Origin: Oleispira antarctica RB-8
GTDB lineage: Bacteria; Pseudomonadota; Gammaproteobacteria; Pseudomonadales; Oceanobacteraceae
DNA: 64,000 nucleotides
Direction of reading: 5' to 3'
NCBI GenBank assembly: GCA_000967895.1
Contig: FO203512.1
Location: 3,781,531-3,845,530, forward strand
Part shown: positions 18,847-27,965 of the stretch, piece by piece
Layout of the letters: the number at the start of each line of letters is the position of its first letter
Numbering within the stretch: position 1 is the stretch's first letter
The notes under the pieces: model-generated
Databases searched by the model: none
What the model was told of the DNA's origin: nothing
What the model saw: only the letters and a program-made list of their open reading frames with translations
Translations under genes and position numbers: made by a program

Positions 18847-19666
18847 AGCCAATGTTTTTTGTGCAGGCCCAGTAGAGGCTTTGATTTTAGATTGGGCGGG
18901 AACGACCATTGATTTTGGCTCTTTGGCCCCCGTGTATGCCTTTATGGAATTATTTAAGCAAGAAGGTATTGAAGTTACACAGGCGGAAGCCCGCGAGCCG
19001 ATGGGGACAGAAAAGAGTGAACATATTCGCCGCATGTTAGGAAATTCACGAATTGCTAATGCTTGGTTGTCGATCAAAGGACAAGCTTCAAATGAAGAAG
19101 ATATTAAACGTTTATACGATTTATTCGCACCCATTCAAACTCGCATTGTCGCGCAGCGCAGCCAGTTGATTCCGGGCTGGAAAGAAGTGTTTGATAAGCT
19201 AATTGCCCAGGGCATTAAAGTAGGTGGTAATACCGGTTATGGCCCAGGCATGATGGCACCGGCTTTGATTGCGGCGAAAGAACAAGGTTATACCCCAGCG
19301 TCGACAGTTTTTGCTACCGATGTTGTCCGTGGTCGACCTTTTCCAGATATGGCATTGAAGGTTGCATTGGAATTAGAAGTTGGCCATGTCAATGGCTGTA
19401 TTAAAGTCGACGATACCTTACCGGGCATTGAAGAAGGTCTACGTGCAGGCATGTGGACAGTGGGCGTAAGTTGCTCGGGGAATGAAGTGGGATTAGATCG
19501 TGAAGACTGGCAGGCGCTTTCTAGTGACGAGCAGCAAAGCTATCGTCAGCATGCCGAGCAGCGTTTATTTAATGCAGGTGCACATTACGTGATTGATTCT
19601 GTTGCGGATTTAGAAACGGTAATTACCGATGTGAATCGTCGCTTAGCGAGAGGCGAAAAGCCTTAG
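18839..19666 (+). CDS. phnX: Phosphonoacetaldehyde hydrolase
   Basis: 275-residue HAD-family enzyme cleaving phosphonoacetaldehyde to acetaldehyde and phosphate. Catalytic features: nucleophile Asp18 in ILDWAGTT, the Schiff-base Lys at about 59 in EPMGTEKSEHIR, GGNTGYGPGMM, and GRPFPDMALK with IKVDDTLPGIEEG. Length and order (phnW, HD, phnX) are typical. Last gene of the overlapping trio. Confidence 0.95.
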   Translation: MLKANVFCAGPVEALILDWAGTTIDFGSLAPVYAFMELFKQEGIEVTQAEAREPMGTEKSEHIRRMLGNSRIANAWLSIKGQASNEEDIKRLYDLFAPIQTRIVAQRSQLIPGWKEVFDKLIAQGIKVGGNTGYGPGMMAPALIAAKEQGYTPASTVFATDVVRGRPFPDMALKVALELEVGHVNGCIKVDDTLPGIEEGLRAGMWTVGVSCSGNEVGLDREDWQALSSDEQQSYRQHAEQRLFNAGAHYVIDSVADLETVITDVNRRLARGEKP

Positions 19667-19759
19667 CACATTGTTAGAGAAATTAATTGCCGCATCATTA
19701 ATGATCACTGAACGACACAGTAATTAAGTCGTCATAATTTCTCACTAACCTGCTTATAA

Positions 19760-19773
19760 CTGGCATAGACCAG
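19760..19773. promoter_or_regulatory. Candidate PhnR operator before the TonB receptor
   Basis: CTGGCATAGACCAG keeps both half-sites of the 17020 operator with two central mismatches. It directly follows a TATAAC -10-like hexamer and lies 45 bp before the receptor start, which would link the receptor to the phosphonate regulon. Confidence 0.55.
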
Positions 19774-19817
19774 ATTGAAATTTTATTCAAACCATAAGCA
19801 GATTTAGTGGGGAAAAA

Positions 19818-22364
19818 ATGAAGACATTACCAAGCCTGAGTCTGGCAACCTTACTTTTAGGTAGCCAGTTAGTAATAGCGGAAGAAGTAGTTGAGGAAGT
19901 TGTCGCGGTAGGCCGAATTTTTGAAGGCCAGATGAAAGCCATGGAAGCGCAGCGCAATTCTAACCGCATCATCAATACTATCTCTGCTGATAGCATGGGG
20001 AAACTTCCCGATCGCAACGCCGCAGAAGCCGTACAACGTTTACCCGGTATATCGATTGAACGTGACCAAGGAGAAGGTCGTTTTGTTGCTGTCCGCGGAT
20101 TGCCTGCGCAGTGGACTTCAGCCACCATAAATGGTGACCGCATTCCAACCGCTGAAGAGGAAACCACGAGTCGTGCCACGGCATTTGATTTCTTTCCTAC
20201 CGAAATGATCGAAAGTGTAGAAGTCAGTAAAGCATTAACCCCCGACATGGAAGGTGATGCATTAGGCGGCAATATAAACTTTATTACTCGTACAGCCCCA
20301 GACGAAACCACCCTTGATGTAACACTAGGCGGCAACTATAGCGAAAAAGCGGACAAAGCCGGTTACAACTTAAATATTTTAGGAGGAGACCGCAGTAATA
20401 ATGGCAAGTGGGGTTACATATTAAATGCCAGTGCTTACGTACGCAGCTATGCCACAGATAACGTTGAACCACGTCGCAGTGGTGAAGGTATTAAACGTTT
20501 AGAACTGCGCGACTATAGTGGCGAACGAGAAACTTATGGTTTCAATGGTGCCGCCGAATATAACATGGATAATGGCGATAGCCTGTACGTTAAAAGCATG
20601 TACGGCACTCTGCAAGATGATGAAATTCATTACAAACATCGCTACCGTTTTGATAAAGATCGAGTTGAACTGCAGCAGATTCATAATATTTTAACCACAG
20701 AGTTATTCGGTAATGAAATCGGCGGTGAGCATCAGTTAACCGATAGTCGTTTAATGACATGGAAATTAGCCAGTTACGATAACCATTTTTATTACGGCGA
20801 TGTACCGAACAGCAAAGATAATAGCTATTTTGTTACTCGCTTCGACCAAAAAGATGTGGGCTATGTCGGCTTAGAAAATCGCACGGGGAAAGATTACGCT
20901 TACAATACAATTGATGGTGGTACAGACTCCGCAAAAAATATCAGCACCCATCTTCCTAATGGCTTCCAAATGGACCCAAGCCAAATGTCTTTAACCTCGG
21001 TTGAGCTGTATAAAATAGACGTACGCGAAAGGGATAAAATTGTAACCCAGCTCGATTTTACCGAAGATTTAAGCTATGACTTGCAGCTTAAATTTGGTGC
21101 TAAGTATCGAGATAAAGAACGTACCTCGCGCTACTCAGATGAATTCTATATATGGGACACCGATAACTTTGGCCCTGCCCCCACCTTGTCAGATTTCGAT
21201 TTAAAAAATCAGCCAGGTCGTAATGATTATATGGAAGAACTGGATATTAATTACTCCCAAGATTTCAGCCAAGTTGCTGATGTATCTGACATGGAAAACT
21301 TTTGGAATAAAAATCGCAACAAATTTATTTTAGACGAAGATGAATCTGCACTAGTGAGTAATGGCGGAGCACTAGGGCGTAACTTTGATGTCAACGAAAC
21401 CCATACCGCGGGTTATGCGATGGCAACATACAACATGCATGACGATCTTACGATTGTGGGTGGTTTACGGGTAGAGCAAACTCAAACTAAGGTGAAAGGC
21501 CAAGTATACTTAGCGGATACCAATACCTTGCAAGATCGAAAAGAAACGAAAGACTACATCTCGATACTGCCTTCTGCGCATTTAACCTACCGTCTTGATG
21601 ATGTAAGCAATATGCGCCTTGCGGCAACCCGTAGTTTTTCCCGCCCAGATTTTGGTGCGCTAGCACCAGGCGGAGCGTATTCAGAAGCTGACGGTGAATT
21701 TGTATCAGGTAACCCAGACCTTGATCCAACGTATGCCTTAAACTTTGATGCTATGTACGAACACTTTATAAATGATACAGGCATCATCAGTGGCGGTTTA
21801 TTTTATAAAGACATCACCGACCCAATTTTTCAGAGCACCAGCACTGGTAGCTATAATGGCAAGGATGGCGTGACATTCGTTCGCCCAGAAAATGGTGAAG
21901 ATGCATGGTTAACTGGAGTGGAATTGGCCTTCAACCGTCGCCTAGATTTTATTAGCGAATCTTTAGAAGATTTTGGCATACAAACCAACTACACCCACAT
22001 GCGTTCGGTGATGGAATTACCGGATGGTCGTAAAACCTCTATACCACGCCAAGCGGATCAGTTATATAACGCCTCGCTCTTTTTTGATAACAATGAATTC
22101 GCGGTACGAGTAGCCGTTAATTATAAAGGTGAGTATGTTCAAGAGCATGGTGATAGCAAAGACGAAGATAACTTCTACGGCGAAAATACCAGTGTCGATT
22201 TGAGCGCCTCTTATAGCCCGAGCGATCAGTTGATGATGTATTTAGAAGCCAACAACCTGACCAACGAACCATTAAAATATTACCAAGGCAATAAAGGTCG
22301 CCCACTGCAAACGGAATATTATGGCGCGCGCGCAAGCATGGGGATGAAGTACAGTTTCTTTTAG
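19818..22364 (+). CDS. TonB-dependent receptor (TIGR01782-like)
   Basis: 848-residue outer-membrane receptor. Signal peptide of about 21 residues, then an EEVVEEVVAVG segment, a plug domain (DRNAAEAVQRLPGISIERDQ near 70-90, GRFVAVRGLP, GGNINFITRT) and a 22-strand-type beta barrel ending in the aromatic terminus MKYSFF. It fits the Xanthomonas/Caulobacter-type TonB receptor family often used for organic nutrients. Its candidate operator and location right after phnX suggest import of a phosphonate or phosphonate-bearing compound; that is inference. Confidence 0.9.
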   Translation: MKTLPSLSLATLLLGSQLVIAEEVVEEVVAVGRIFEGQMKAMEAQRNSNRIINTISADSMGKLPDRNAAEAVQRLPGISIERDQGEGRFVAVRGLPAQWTSATINGDRIPTAEEETTSRATAFDFFPTEMIESVEVSKALTPDMEGDALGGNINFITRTAPDETTLDVTLGGNYSEKADKAGYNLNILGGDRSNNGKWGYILNASAYVRSYATDNVEPRRSGEGIKRLELRDYSGERETYGFNGAAEYNMDNGDSLYVKSMYGTLQDDEIHYKHRYRFDKDRVELQQIHNILTTELFGNEIGGEHQLTDSRLMTWKLASYDNHFYYGDVPNSKDNSYFVTRFDQKDVGYVGLENRTGKDYAYNTIDGGTDSAKNISTHLPNGFQMDPSQMSLTSVELYKIDVRERDKIVTQLDFTEDLSYDLQLKFGAKYRDKERTSRYSDEFYIWDTDNFGPAPTLSDFDLKNQPGRNDYMEELDINYSQDFSQVADVSDMENFWNKNRNKFILDEDESALVSNGGALGRNFDVNETHTAGYAMATYNMHDDLTIVGGLRVEQTQTKVKGQVYLADTNTLQDRKETKDYISILPSAHLTYRLDDVSNMRLAATRSFSRPDFGALAPGGAYSEADGEFVSGNPDLDPTYALNFDAMYEHFINDTGIISGGLFYKDITDPIFQSTSTGSYNGKDGVTFVRPENGEDAWLTGVELAFNRRLDFISESLEDFGIQTNYTHMRSVMELPDGRKTSIPRQADQLYNASLFFDNNEFAVRVAVNYKGEYVQEHGDSKDEDNFYGENTSVDLSASYSPSDQLMMYLEANNLTNEPLKYYQGNKGRPLQTEYYGARASMGMKYSFF

Positions 22365-22392
22365 CCACATACCTAATTATTCATAGGTCTTT

Positions 22393-22416
22393 GCCTTACT
22401 TACGTAGGGCTTTTTT
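22393..22416 (+). terminator. Terminator of the TonB receptor gene
   Basis: GCCTTAC, TTAC loop, GTAGGGC (one G-T pair), then six T. It ends the receptor transcript 29 bp past its stop. Its T-run is the first unit of the 7-bp tandem repeat that follows. Confidence 0.7.
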
Positions 22417-22462
22417 ATTTTTTATTTTTTATTTTTTATTTTTTATTTTTTATTTTTTATTT
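22411..22462 (+). repeat. Seven tandem copies of TTTTTTA
   Basis: Exact 7-bp unit repeated seven times (22411-22459) plus a TTT remainder, ending 21 bp before the start of the FAD oxidoreductase. It forms an extended terminator T-tract and occupies the promoter/leader space of the next gene. Slippage here would change length in 7-bp steps. Confidence 0.95.
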
Positions 22463-22483
22463 AAAGTATTAATTGGATATACC

Positions 22484-23728
22484 ATGAAGAAAGTTATTAT
22501 CGTTGGTGGTGGAATTTTAGGACTTTCATGCGCCTATTATTTACAAACGTCTGGCCAAGCCCAAGTGATACTTTTAGAAGCAGGAAGTTTCGCGGCGGCA
22601 ACCACGAGTCAAGCGGCAGCGCTATTAACCCGCGCTCGAAGCGACTTAAATGACGGCCTTATGGTGGATGAAACTCACCGTGTAATAAAACAGTTCGAAC
22701 AAAATACTCACCCAATAATGCAACGTAATGGCTGCATTCACATAGCCAGCCAAGGGGACAACTTTCATAGCGAACTATCGATTCTAAAGAACCATCATCA
22801 ACAAGGAAAAGATAGGGGATTAAATAGCCAATGGCTGAATGCAAACCAGATAAAACAACAGCTCCCCTGGTTAGCGGTTAAGAATGAAAGCTTAGGTCTT
22901 TTTTATCCAGACGATGGGCATGCCGATCCCTATCTGTTAGCGAACTTTTATTTACAGGGAGCAAAAAAATCCGGTGCGTATTTGTATCAAGGCGTACGCA
23001 TAAAACAATTATTAGAATCAGGGGACAAGATCATTGGAGTGCGCAGTGATAAAAATGAAGACTGGATTGGTGATACCGTTTTATTGGCGGGTGGCCCTTG
23101 GTCTTCAGTCTTGGCTGCCCAGCATAATGTGAAGCTTGGCATGGCCCCAGTAAGAAGCCATTATTGGATTACCGATAATCAAACTCCACTATCCCCCTCT
23201 CAGGCAATGGCCATAGTTCCAAACAGTAAGGTGTACTTTCGCCCAGAAAATAAGGGCCTATTATTTGGCGTACGAGATAGTCAAAACTGTATTATCGACC
23301 CCAAAGAATTACCAACAACGCAGCAAGGCATTCATGACCACCGCTTTAAAAACGATGAAAACGGTTGGCTAGCACTTGAAGAAAACTGGCAAGGGCTTAT
23401 CGCTACCTGCCCATTATTAGAAACCGCGCAATTAAGCCATTACATTTCAGGTATTTCTTCTTATACCCCCGACAGCCTGCCGTTATTAGGCCCAAGCCAA
23501 GAATGGGAAAATCTGTTTATTGCCGCAGGTTGCTCTGGTGCAGGCATTGCATGGAGTGGCGGCATTGGTCGCTTATTGAGCGAGCAAATTTTGCAACAAA
23601 AGACATTTGTCGATGAACAGCGCTATGCCATTAACCGCTTTGATAATGAAATTGAAAATGTTGATCCTATGGACGCAACATTTCGCCAAACCTGTTTGCT
23701 AGCAAGAATTAATAAAAAAACCGGCTAG
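22484..23728 (+). CDS. FAD-dependent oxidoreductase, DAO family
   Basis: 414-residue flavoprotein. The N-terminus is a dinucleotide-binding motif (VIIVGGGILGLSCAYYL) and the C-terminus has the closing DAO pattern (SYTPDSLPLLGPS, LFIAAGCSGAGIAWSGGIG). ATG 22484 is chosen; the frame stays open upstream only because it runs through the TTTTTTA repeat. DAO-family oxidases that release phosphonoacetaldehyde from (N-methyl) aminoethylphosphonate are known in phosphonate clusters, and the position after phnW/phnX/receptor makes that role plausible, but substrate is unproven. Sarcosine or another secondary amine is possible. Confidence 0.85.
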   Translation: MKKVIIVGGGILGLSCAYYLQTSGQAQVILLEAGSFAAATTSQAAALLTRARSDLNDGLMVDETHRVIKQFEQNTHPIMQRNGCIHIASQGDNFHSELSILKNHHQQGKDRGLNSQWLNANQIKQQLPWLAVKNESLGLFYPDDGHADPYLLANFYLQGAKKSGAYLYQGVRIKQLLESGDKIIGVRSDKNEDWIGDTVLLAGGPWSSVLAAQHNVKLGMAPVRSHYWITDNQTPLSPSQAMAIVPNSKVYFRPENKGLLFGVRDSQNCIIDPKELPTTQQGIHDHRFKNDENGWLALEENWQGLIATCPLLETAQLSHYISGISSYTPDSLPLLGPSQEWENLFIAAGCSGAGIAWSGGIGRLLSEQILQQKTFVDEQRYAINRFDNEIENVDPMDATFRQTCLLARINKKTG

Positions 23729-23879
23729 CGTATTATTATCATGTTTTATGTCTAAATAACACGACATCTGATTCCTAGATATTTTTTAGCAAAATAATCA
23801 AAGCAGGTTTCAGCTGTTTGTATTTAGCAGGCGCCAACTTGCCCAGAAAATGCATTATTAACTGAGCCATATATTGAAA

Positions 23880-25808
23880 CTAATAGAATGTGGCTTGATA
23901 CAAAGTCCGGCTAGCCATACTTAATAATCTACCCTCTTTTGTTAACAATAAGTTCTGGCCGTACAAAAAGTTCTGCCAGTTTTCCCAGTCTCTTCCATTA
24001 GGGCTGTAAAACATCTTACTTCCTGATAAAGCCAGCACACCTTGATTAGGCAATAGCACCACTTCACTGAATCTGTTCTGTGTTACAGCATCAGGCATGA
24101 CTAACTTAGCCCAGTTACCCGCATTATTGCTGCTGTAATACACGTGATAGGTGTCAGTACCCGCATTGCCCGCTAGCAAAATAGAATTATCTATTCGCTG
24201 CCCCTTAAGATTACCGATGGCCTCCGAACTCACGCCTGCTGGTAAAGATAATTTCTCGATATCACCGAAGGTATTTTCAGAGAAAAGTGAGTAAGCAGAT
24301 TGATTCAATGTGGCATTACGGGCATAGAAGAAAGGATGCTGCTTTTCAGCAAAATCGCTACTCATTGATAACTGTGTCGATGAACCGGATCGTCCATAAT
24401 AATCCATTTGTAGCCAATTACTTAACCCACTGCCTGCATCAGAATTCAATTCGTAAAGCTGATAATTTTCAGCTCTAAATACCGTTTCACTGTTGCCTGA
24501 CCATAGAGTCGCGCTTCTAGAATCAAATGCCGCTAAAGTATCAATCGAATCGCCACTAAATACTGCATCATTGTACGTATAGCCCGTTCTTTCATCATTC
24601 CAGATTTTATTTCTTACTGTTACATACCATTGTTGATTGGCTTTTTTATGTATAGAAATCACTTCTTTTGGCACACTGCCCTGATTGCTCCATTGCATAT
24701 CACCAGAGCCTGTTTTATACACAGTTGTTCGGTCGTTGCCAGAATCATATACTGCTGTAATCAACTCATTCTGACTGCTAATATTAAACGCTGTTGAATA
24801 ATGATTGTATGTTTCTGCTGGCAATTGGCTAACCGCATTCCACTTAATAGATTGAGGGTAAGGCTGAACATCAGCCGCTAGTTTGTCTTCTTCCGTCATG
24901 GAGTTCGTGACAAAGCGCCACGCTCTGCTTCGTGTATCGGCAGAAGACTGGCAGTGTTGCCCAGCTTCTTCTGTATTGGCCGCAAACAAATCTAACCTTG
25001 CATGATTACGATAATATTGACTGGCAGTGATCGCTGAATCATGAAGAAAATCGTCTTTAGTCGACGCCACAAATACTCGAAAGTTTTCTTTAAATTTTTG
25101 GCTTGGAATCCAATCTGAATTCAAACTATCGCTACAACCACATTCAGAAAAAACGCCGCCGCCTTCAAGATTATTACCGTAACTGCCTAAATAACTATTC
25201 AAGAAACAAGCGCCCTGAGACCCTCCTCTCATAAATATTTTTTCGGGGTTAATATTAATCTGGCAACTGAAATCATTGTGAAGTAATACATCCAGCAGTT
25301 CTGCATCTTTTGCATAATCCCACTGACGCGTCGTGCCATTGCTTCTGGTATCTGGGGAAGCGAGCACAATTTTTATCATCTGCCCTTGAACTGGATTATT
25401 TTCTGTTGCTAAAGATGAACGGCCTAGAATTTCTGTTTGAGTCGCATCACTGTTGCCATGAAAATACAGCGAAACCGCATATTCATTATTAGCGTTATAA
25501 TCGTCTGGAAGTTTGTATCGATATCTAAGGTGGCGTCCTTCTGCGTCTAAAATACCCGAATCAAAAACCCCATCACCTAAATCAACCGTCTCCGTTTTAT
25601 TATAGCCACACGCTTTAGGCGCATCGTATCGATCATGCGGCTGAACGTTTTCTGTAATAGGAGTTTCTGAATTAGGAGACTTTGCATTAGAAGACTCGGC
25701 ATCAGTCCCAGAACTGCTTCCGCCGCAAGCTACTAACTGGATAATAAAGAGACTGCCAATGCCAATTTTTTTAACAGACATCAGTCGAGAAAAGAGAGTT
25801 CTAAACAT
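23880..25808 (-). CDS. Esterase/PHB-depolymerase-like lipoprotein with C-terminal repeat domain
   Basis: 642 residues from ATG 25808 (RBS AGGAAT). Lipobox LVAC, then a Ser/Asp-rich linker. The N-terminal half is an alpha/beta hydrolase: oxyanion YFHGNSD, nucleophile elbow GGSQGAC, a possible catalytic Asp in STKDDFLHD and His in GQHCQ. The second half (from about residue 330) has repeated W/S-rich segments (TVYKTGSGDMQWSNQG, YYSSNNAGNWAKL, YSPNGRDWENW), like sialidase/photosystem-repeat propellers. Likely surface polyester or carbohydrate ester hydrolase. It converges on the phosphonate cluster; no functional link seen. Confidence 0.78.
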   Translation of the reverse strand: MFRTLFSRLMSVKKIGIGSLFIIQLVACGGSSSGTDAESSNAKSPNSETPITENVQPHDRYDAPKACGYNKTETVDLGDGVFDSGILDAEGRHLRYRYKLPDDYNANNEYAVSLYFHGNSDATQTEILGRSSLATENNPVQGQMIKIVLASPDTRSNGTTRQWDYAKDAELLDVLLHNDFSCQININPEKIFMRGGSQGACFLNSYLGSYGNNLEGGGVFSECGCSDSLNSDWIPSQKFKENFRVFVASTKDDFLHDSAITASQYYRNHARLDLFAANTEEAGQHCQSSADTRSRAWRFVTNSMTEEDKLAADVQPYPQSIKWNAVSQLPAETYNHYSTAFNISSQNELITAVYDSGNDRTTVYKTGSGDMQWSNQGSVPKEVISIHKKANQQWYVTVRNKIWNDERTGYTYNDAVFSGDSIDTLAAFDSRSATLWSGNSETVFRAENYQLYELNSDAGSGLSNWLQMDYYGRSGSSTQLSMSSDFAEKQHPFFYARNATLNQSAYSLFSENTFGDIEKLSLPAGVSSEAIGNLKGQRIDNSILLAGNAGTDTYHVYYSSNNAGNWAKLVMPDAVTQNRFSEVVLLPNQGVLALSGSKMFYSPNGRDWENWQNFLYGQNLLLTKEGRLLSMASRTLYQATFY

Positions 25809-25982
25809 ATAAATATTCCTACTATCGGTATTATCGAAATAATACACGTAATAGAAATGCAATCTATGAACTGGTTCTTTTCTGCAACATGAACACCCAT
25901 TTAAAGTGATTTATAGTCAAGAAACTATTCTCCTTTGCCATCATCTCACTTTGCCTGAATAGTTGTCCTATTTATTCTTTTA

Positions 25983-26047
25983 AACCTTACTTGGATTCAA
26001 TATATACTTTCCACGCGCCGTATGAACAAACGCTGAGTGGCCTTCTC
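25983..26047 (-). pseudogene. Dehydrogenase remnant 1 (most decayed)
   Basis: Two short pieces of the dehydrogenase gene of 48598-49719 fused together: the 3' end (CTTGGATTCAATATATACTT) joined directly to an internal piece corresponding to about 49193-49222 (GCCGTATGAACAA, GTGGCCTTC). It marks the left edge of the accessory region. Confidence 0.65.
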
Positions 26048-26155
26048 TGTTAACTCATTATATAGTTAAAGAGTGTCTAGTGAACTAGGGGCGATTCAGC
26101 AATTATAGCTAATAAAAACTGAAGGGATAAGCCTTTAGCAATATTAAAAATATAA

Positions 26156-26279
26156 CCGTTTAATTATTCGTCAGAAATATTCAAAAACCAAAAAAGTAAT
26201 ATTGAGTATTATTAGCTTGATAGTAGGGGGTTATCTGGCAGGAATGCTGACCATGTTATTATATGCAGTATTTGAGTGA
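26156..26279 (+). pseudogene. 5'-truncated copy of the small membrane gene of 32837-33103
   Basis: About 124 bp closely matching 32981-33104, including the stop (TTTGAGTGA vs TTTGAATGA) and the trailing TGATAATG. The N-terminal half is absent. A third scrap (tail only) is at 35022-35041. Confidence 0.75.
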
Positions 26280-26296
26280 CTTGTGATAATGCCAAG

Positions 26297-26656
26297 CTAG
26301 CAAGTCCAATACACCTTTCCTTTCAAGTCAATTACAGAAGGCCCCGCAGAACATCCTCCAACATCCTTGGCATCTTTATCTTCAGGTGAATATACAATAA
26401 TCCACTGGCCAGATCCCTTGTGCCAAAATAACTCTCCATGATCGATAATCCCTAAAGGGAATATCGCATCGTCATCAGCATTAATGACTGTAACCAATAC
26501 TCCCTTCACGATTACGTTCAACTGGATACTAGACATATTTGGATGCTCAGCAAATTTGTGCTGAAAAACATACTCACCGTCTGAAATAGCCATATCTTTA
26601 GTAAACCCATTAACGGCAACCAAAAGGCTAATTATTAAAAAAAATAGTTGATTCAT
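26297..26656 (-). CDS. Small exported protein, 119 aa
   Basis: Signal peptide of about 18 residues (LFFLIISLLVAVNGF), then a compact domain with two Cys near the end (GGCSAGPSVIDLKGKVYWTC). Function not recognised. It lies between two dehydrogenase remnants. Confidence 0.55.
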   Translation of the reverse strand: MNQLFFLIISLLVAVNGFTKDMAISDGEYVFQHKFAEHPNMSSIQLNVIVKGVLVTVINADDDAIFPLGIIDHGELFWHKGSGQWIIVYSPEDKDAKDVGGCSAGPSVIDLKGKVYWTC

Positions 26657-26697
26657 AAAAATTCAGACCAGTGAATAATACTAATAATAAGAAAAAC

Positions 26698-26731
26698 CTA
26701 ACCCTTATTCGGGTTCAATATATACTTCCCA
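26698..26731 (-). pseudogene. Dehydrogenase remnant 2 (3' end only)
   Basis: 34 bases identical, but for one, to the 3' end of the dehydrogenase, starting at the same boundary CTAACCCTTATT as the other copies. It has become the end of the peptidoglycan-binding frame at 26705-26830. Confidence 0.7.
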
Positions 26732-26830
26732 TTTTATTGACGATTTTTTTAATACTTTGTTCAATAACTTCTGTAATTCAATTACAGAAGCTCCTCTAGC
26801 TCCTTTCCTTAGAGTAACTTTTGTCGGCAT
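26705..26830 (-). pseudogene. Truncated peptidoglycan-binding-domain gene fused to a dehydrogenase remnant
   Basis: 41-codon frame starting at ATG 26830 with RBS AAAGGAAT. The N-terminus LRKGARGASVIELQKLLN is the opening of a peptidoglycan-binding type 1 domain; the last nine codons come from the dehydrogenase 3' end read in another frame. The rest of the domain is gone. It starts 14 bp after the lipoprotein gene, apparently in one operon. Confidence 0.6.
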
Positions 26831-26844
26831 AACAATTTATTCCT

Positions 26845-27309
26845 TTAATTTTGTTTGTCGTATAAAATCCAAAGATCATCAGGTATCCCATCAACACCTG
26901 GCTCTGTTTCAAGCATCAAAACACCATTATCCACAACCCTAATATGCAGTTCATCTGAACTGAGCTCTTCTTCTGAGTTACAAATAACATAAGTCTTAAG
27001 ATTAACGTCTTGGCCTGGCTCATTAAATGCTCGAATGATCGTTAGGTATTCAGCATAAAGCTCCAGTGATAATTCTAGAACTGCCCCTCCAGCTTCTGCA
27101 GAGTAGCTTTTACTGAGCGGCTCTTGACTCTTATCAAAAATTTCAATATCAACAACATCGGTACCTACTAACACAAGATCTGGCATCGCCAAACCTGAAG
27201 CAACATTTCTACTACAGTCTACTCCTACAGTTACAGGCTCTGCCATGCAACCTGAAGTAAGATTCAATAAAGTAAACCCTAGAATTATCAGTAACTTATT
27301 TAGTCTCAA
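26845..27309 (-). CDS. Small lipoprotein, 154 aa
   Basis: Lipobox LTSGC at about residue 21, then an acidic domain of unknown family (beta-rich appearance, EEELSSDELHIRVVDNG). TTG start. Likely outer-membrane or periplasmic. Followed by the truncated peptidoglycan-binding frame. Confidence 0.65.
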   Translation of the reverse strand: MRLNKLLIILGFTLLNLTSGCMAEPVTVGVDCSRNVASGLAMPDLVLVGTDVVDIEIFDKSQEPLSKSYSAEAGGAVLELSLELYAEYLTIIRAFNEPGQDVNLKTYVICNSEEELSSDELHIRVVDNGVLMLETEPGVDGIPDDLWILYDKQN

Positions 27310-27548
27310 AGTAATAACTCGCTTGATTGCTGTAGAGAAAGGAGGTGAGAATTAGTATATATAGAATTTCAAATTCAACAGTTTGGTATACAAGTCATTC
27401 ACAAACAACCAGTAAAATAGGCACTAGCTATTTCTAATTATATATTCCTAAGGAATACCAATAATTCCATACAACTGGTACGTTAATCCATCCCAGTATA
27501 TGAATGAATTTTACCTTATCTTTTCTTATCACCTTACTTGGTAACACA

Positions 27549-27848
27549 TCACCACCATGAATGATAACCACCCCCTGTTTTAGAGCCTTTCTTTTGATCA
27601 TCCATTTTCAACCAAGGCTGGACTATATCTTCTGTTACGTCCACATAGTAAATATAATCTTAAGCCATCGGCATTAAAATCAAACGCCTCTTATTGTTGT
27701 TTAAAGCGCTCTGATATAGAAAGATTGCTTGGCAGGGGTATTAATGCGCTAGACCAAGATGTCTGTTGTTCGTCTTGGCTACAAGATGCTATCAATGGTA
27801 AAAATAACAGCATCAAAAATATACTGGCGAAGTGTGAAATAATTTCAT
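27549..27848 (-). pseudogene. Frameshifted small lipoprotein gene
   Basis: From ATG 27848 the frame reads MKLFHTSPVYF then shifts by one base to LMLLFLPLIASCSQDE (a lipobox), reaches a stop at 27691 and continues in shifted frames as EAFDFNADGLRLY and YYVDVTEDIVQPWLKMDD, ending GGGYHSWW. The intact parent would be about 100 residues. The shorter in-frame piece is 27691-27813 (40 codons). Confidence 0.45.
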
Positions 27849-27965
27849 GTTTCCTCGTCTAAAATTAGTGTTAGATCAGCCAAGTCTACGCGGTGTATAT
27901 CAGGTTGATTTCCTCTATTTACGTGGCCAAATTCACTGTACCACTACACAATTTCCATAAGAGCA

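Noticed and set aside
27340-27365. Strong AAAGGAGGTGA ribosome-site-like sequence on the + strand
   Set aside because: No start codon or open frame follows within a usable distance.
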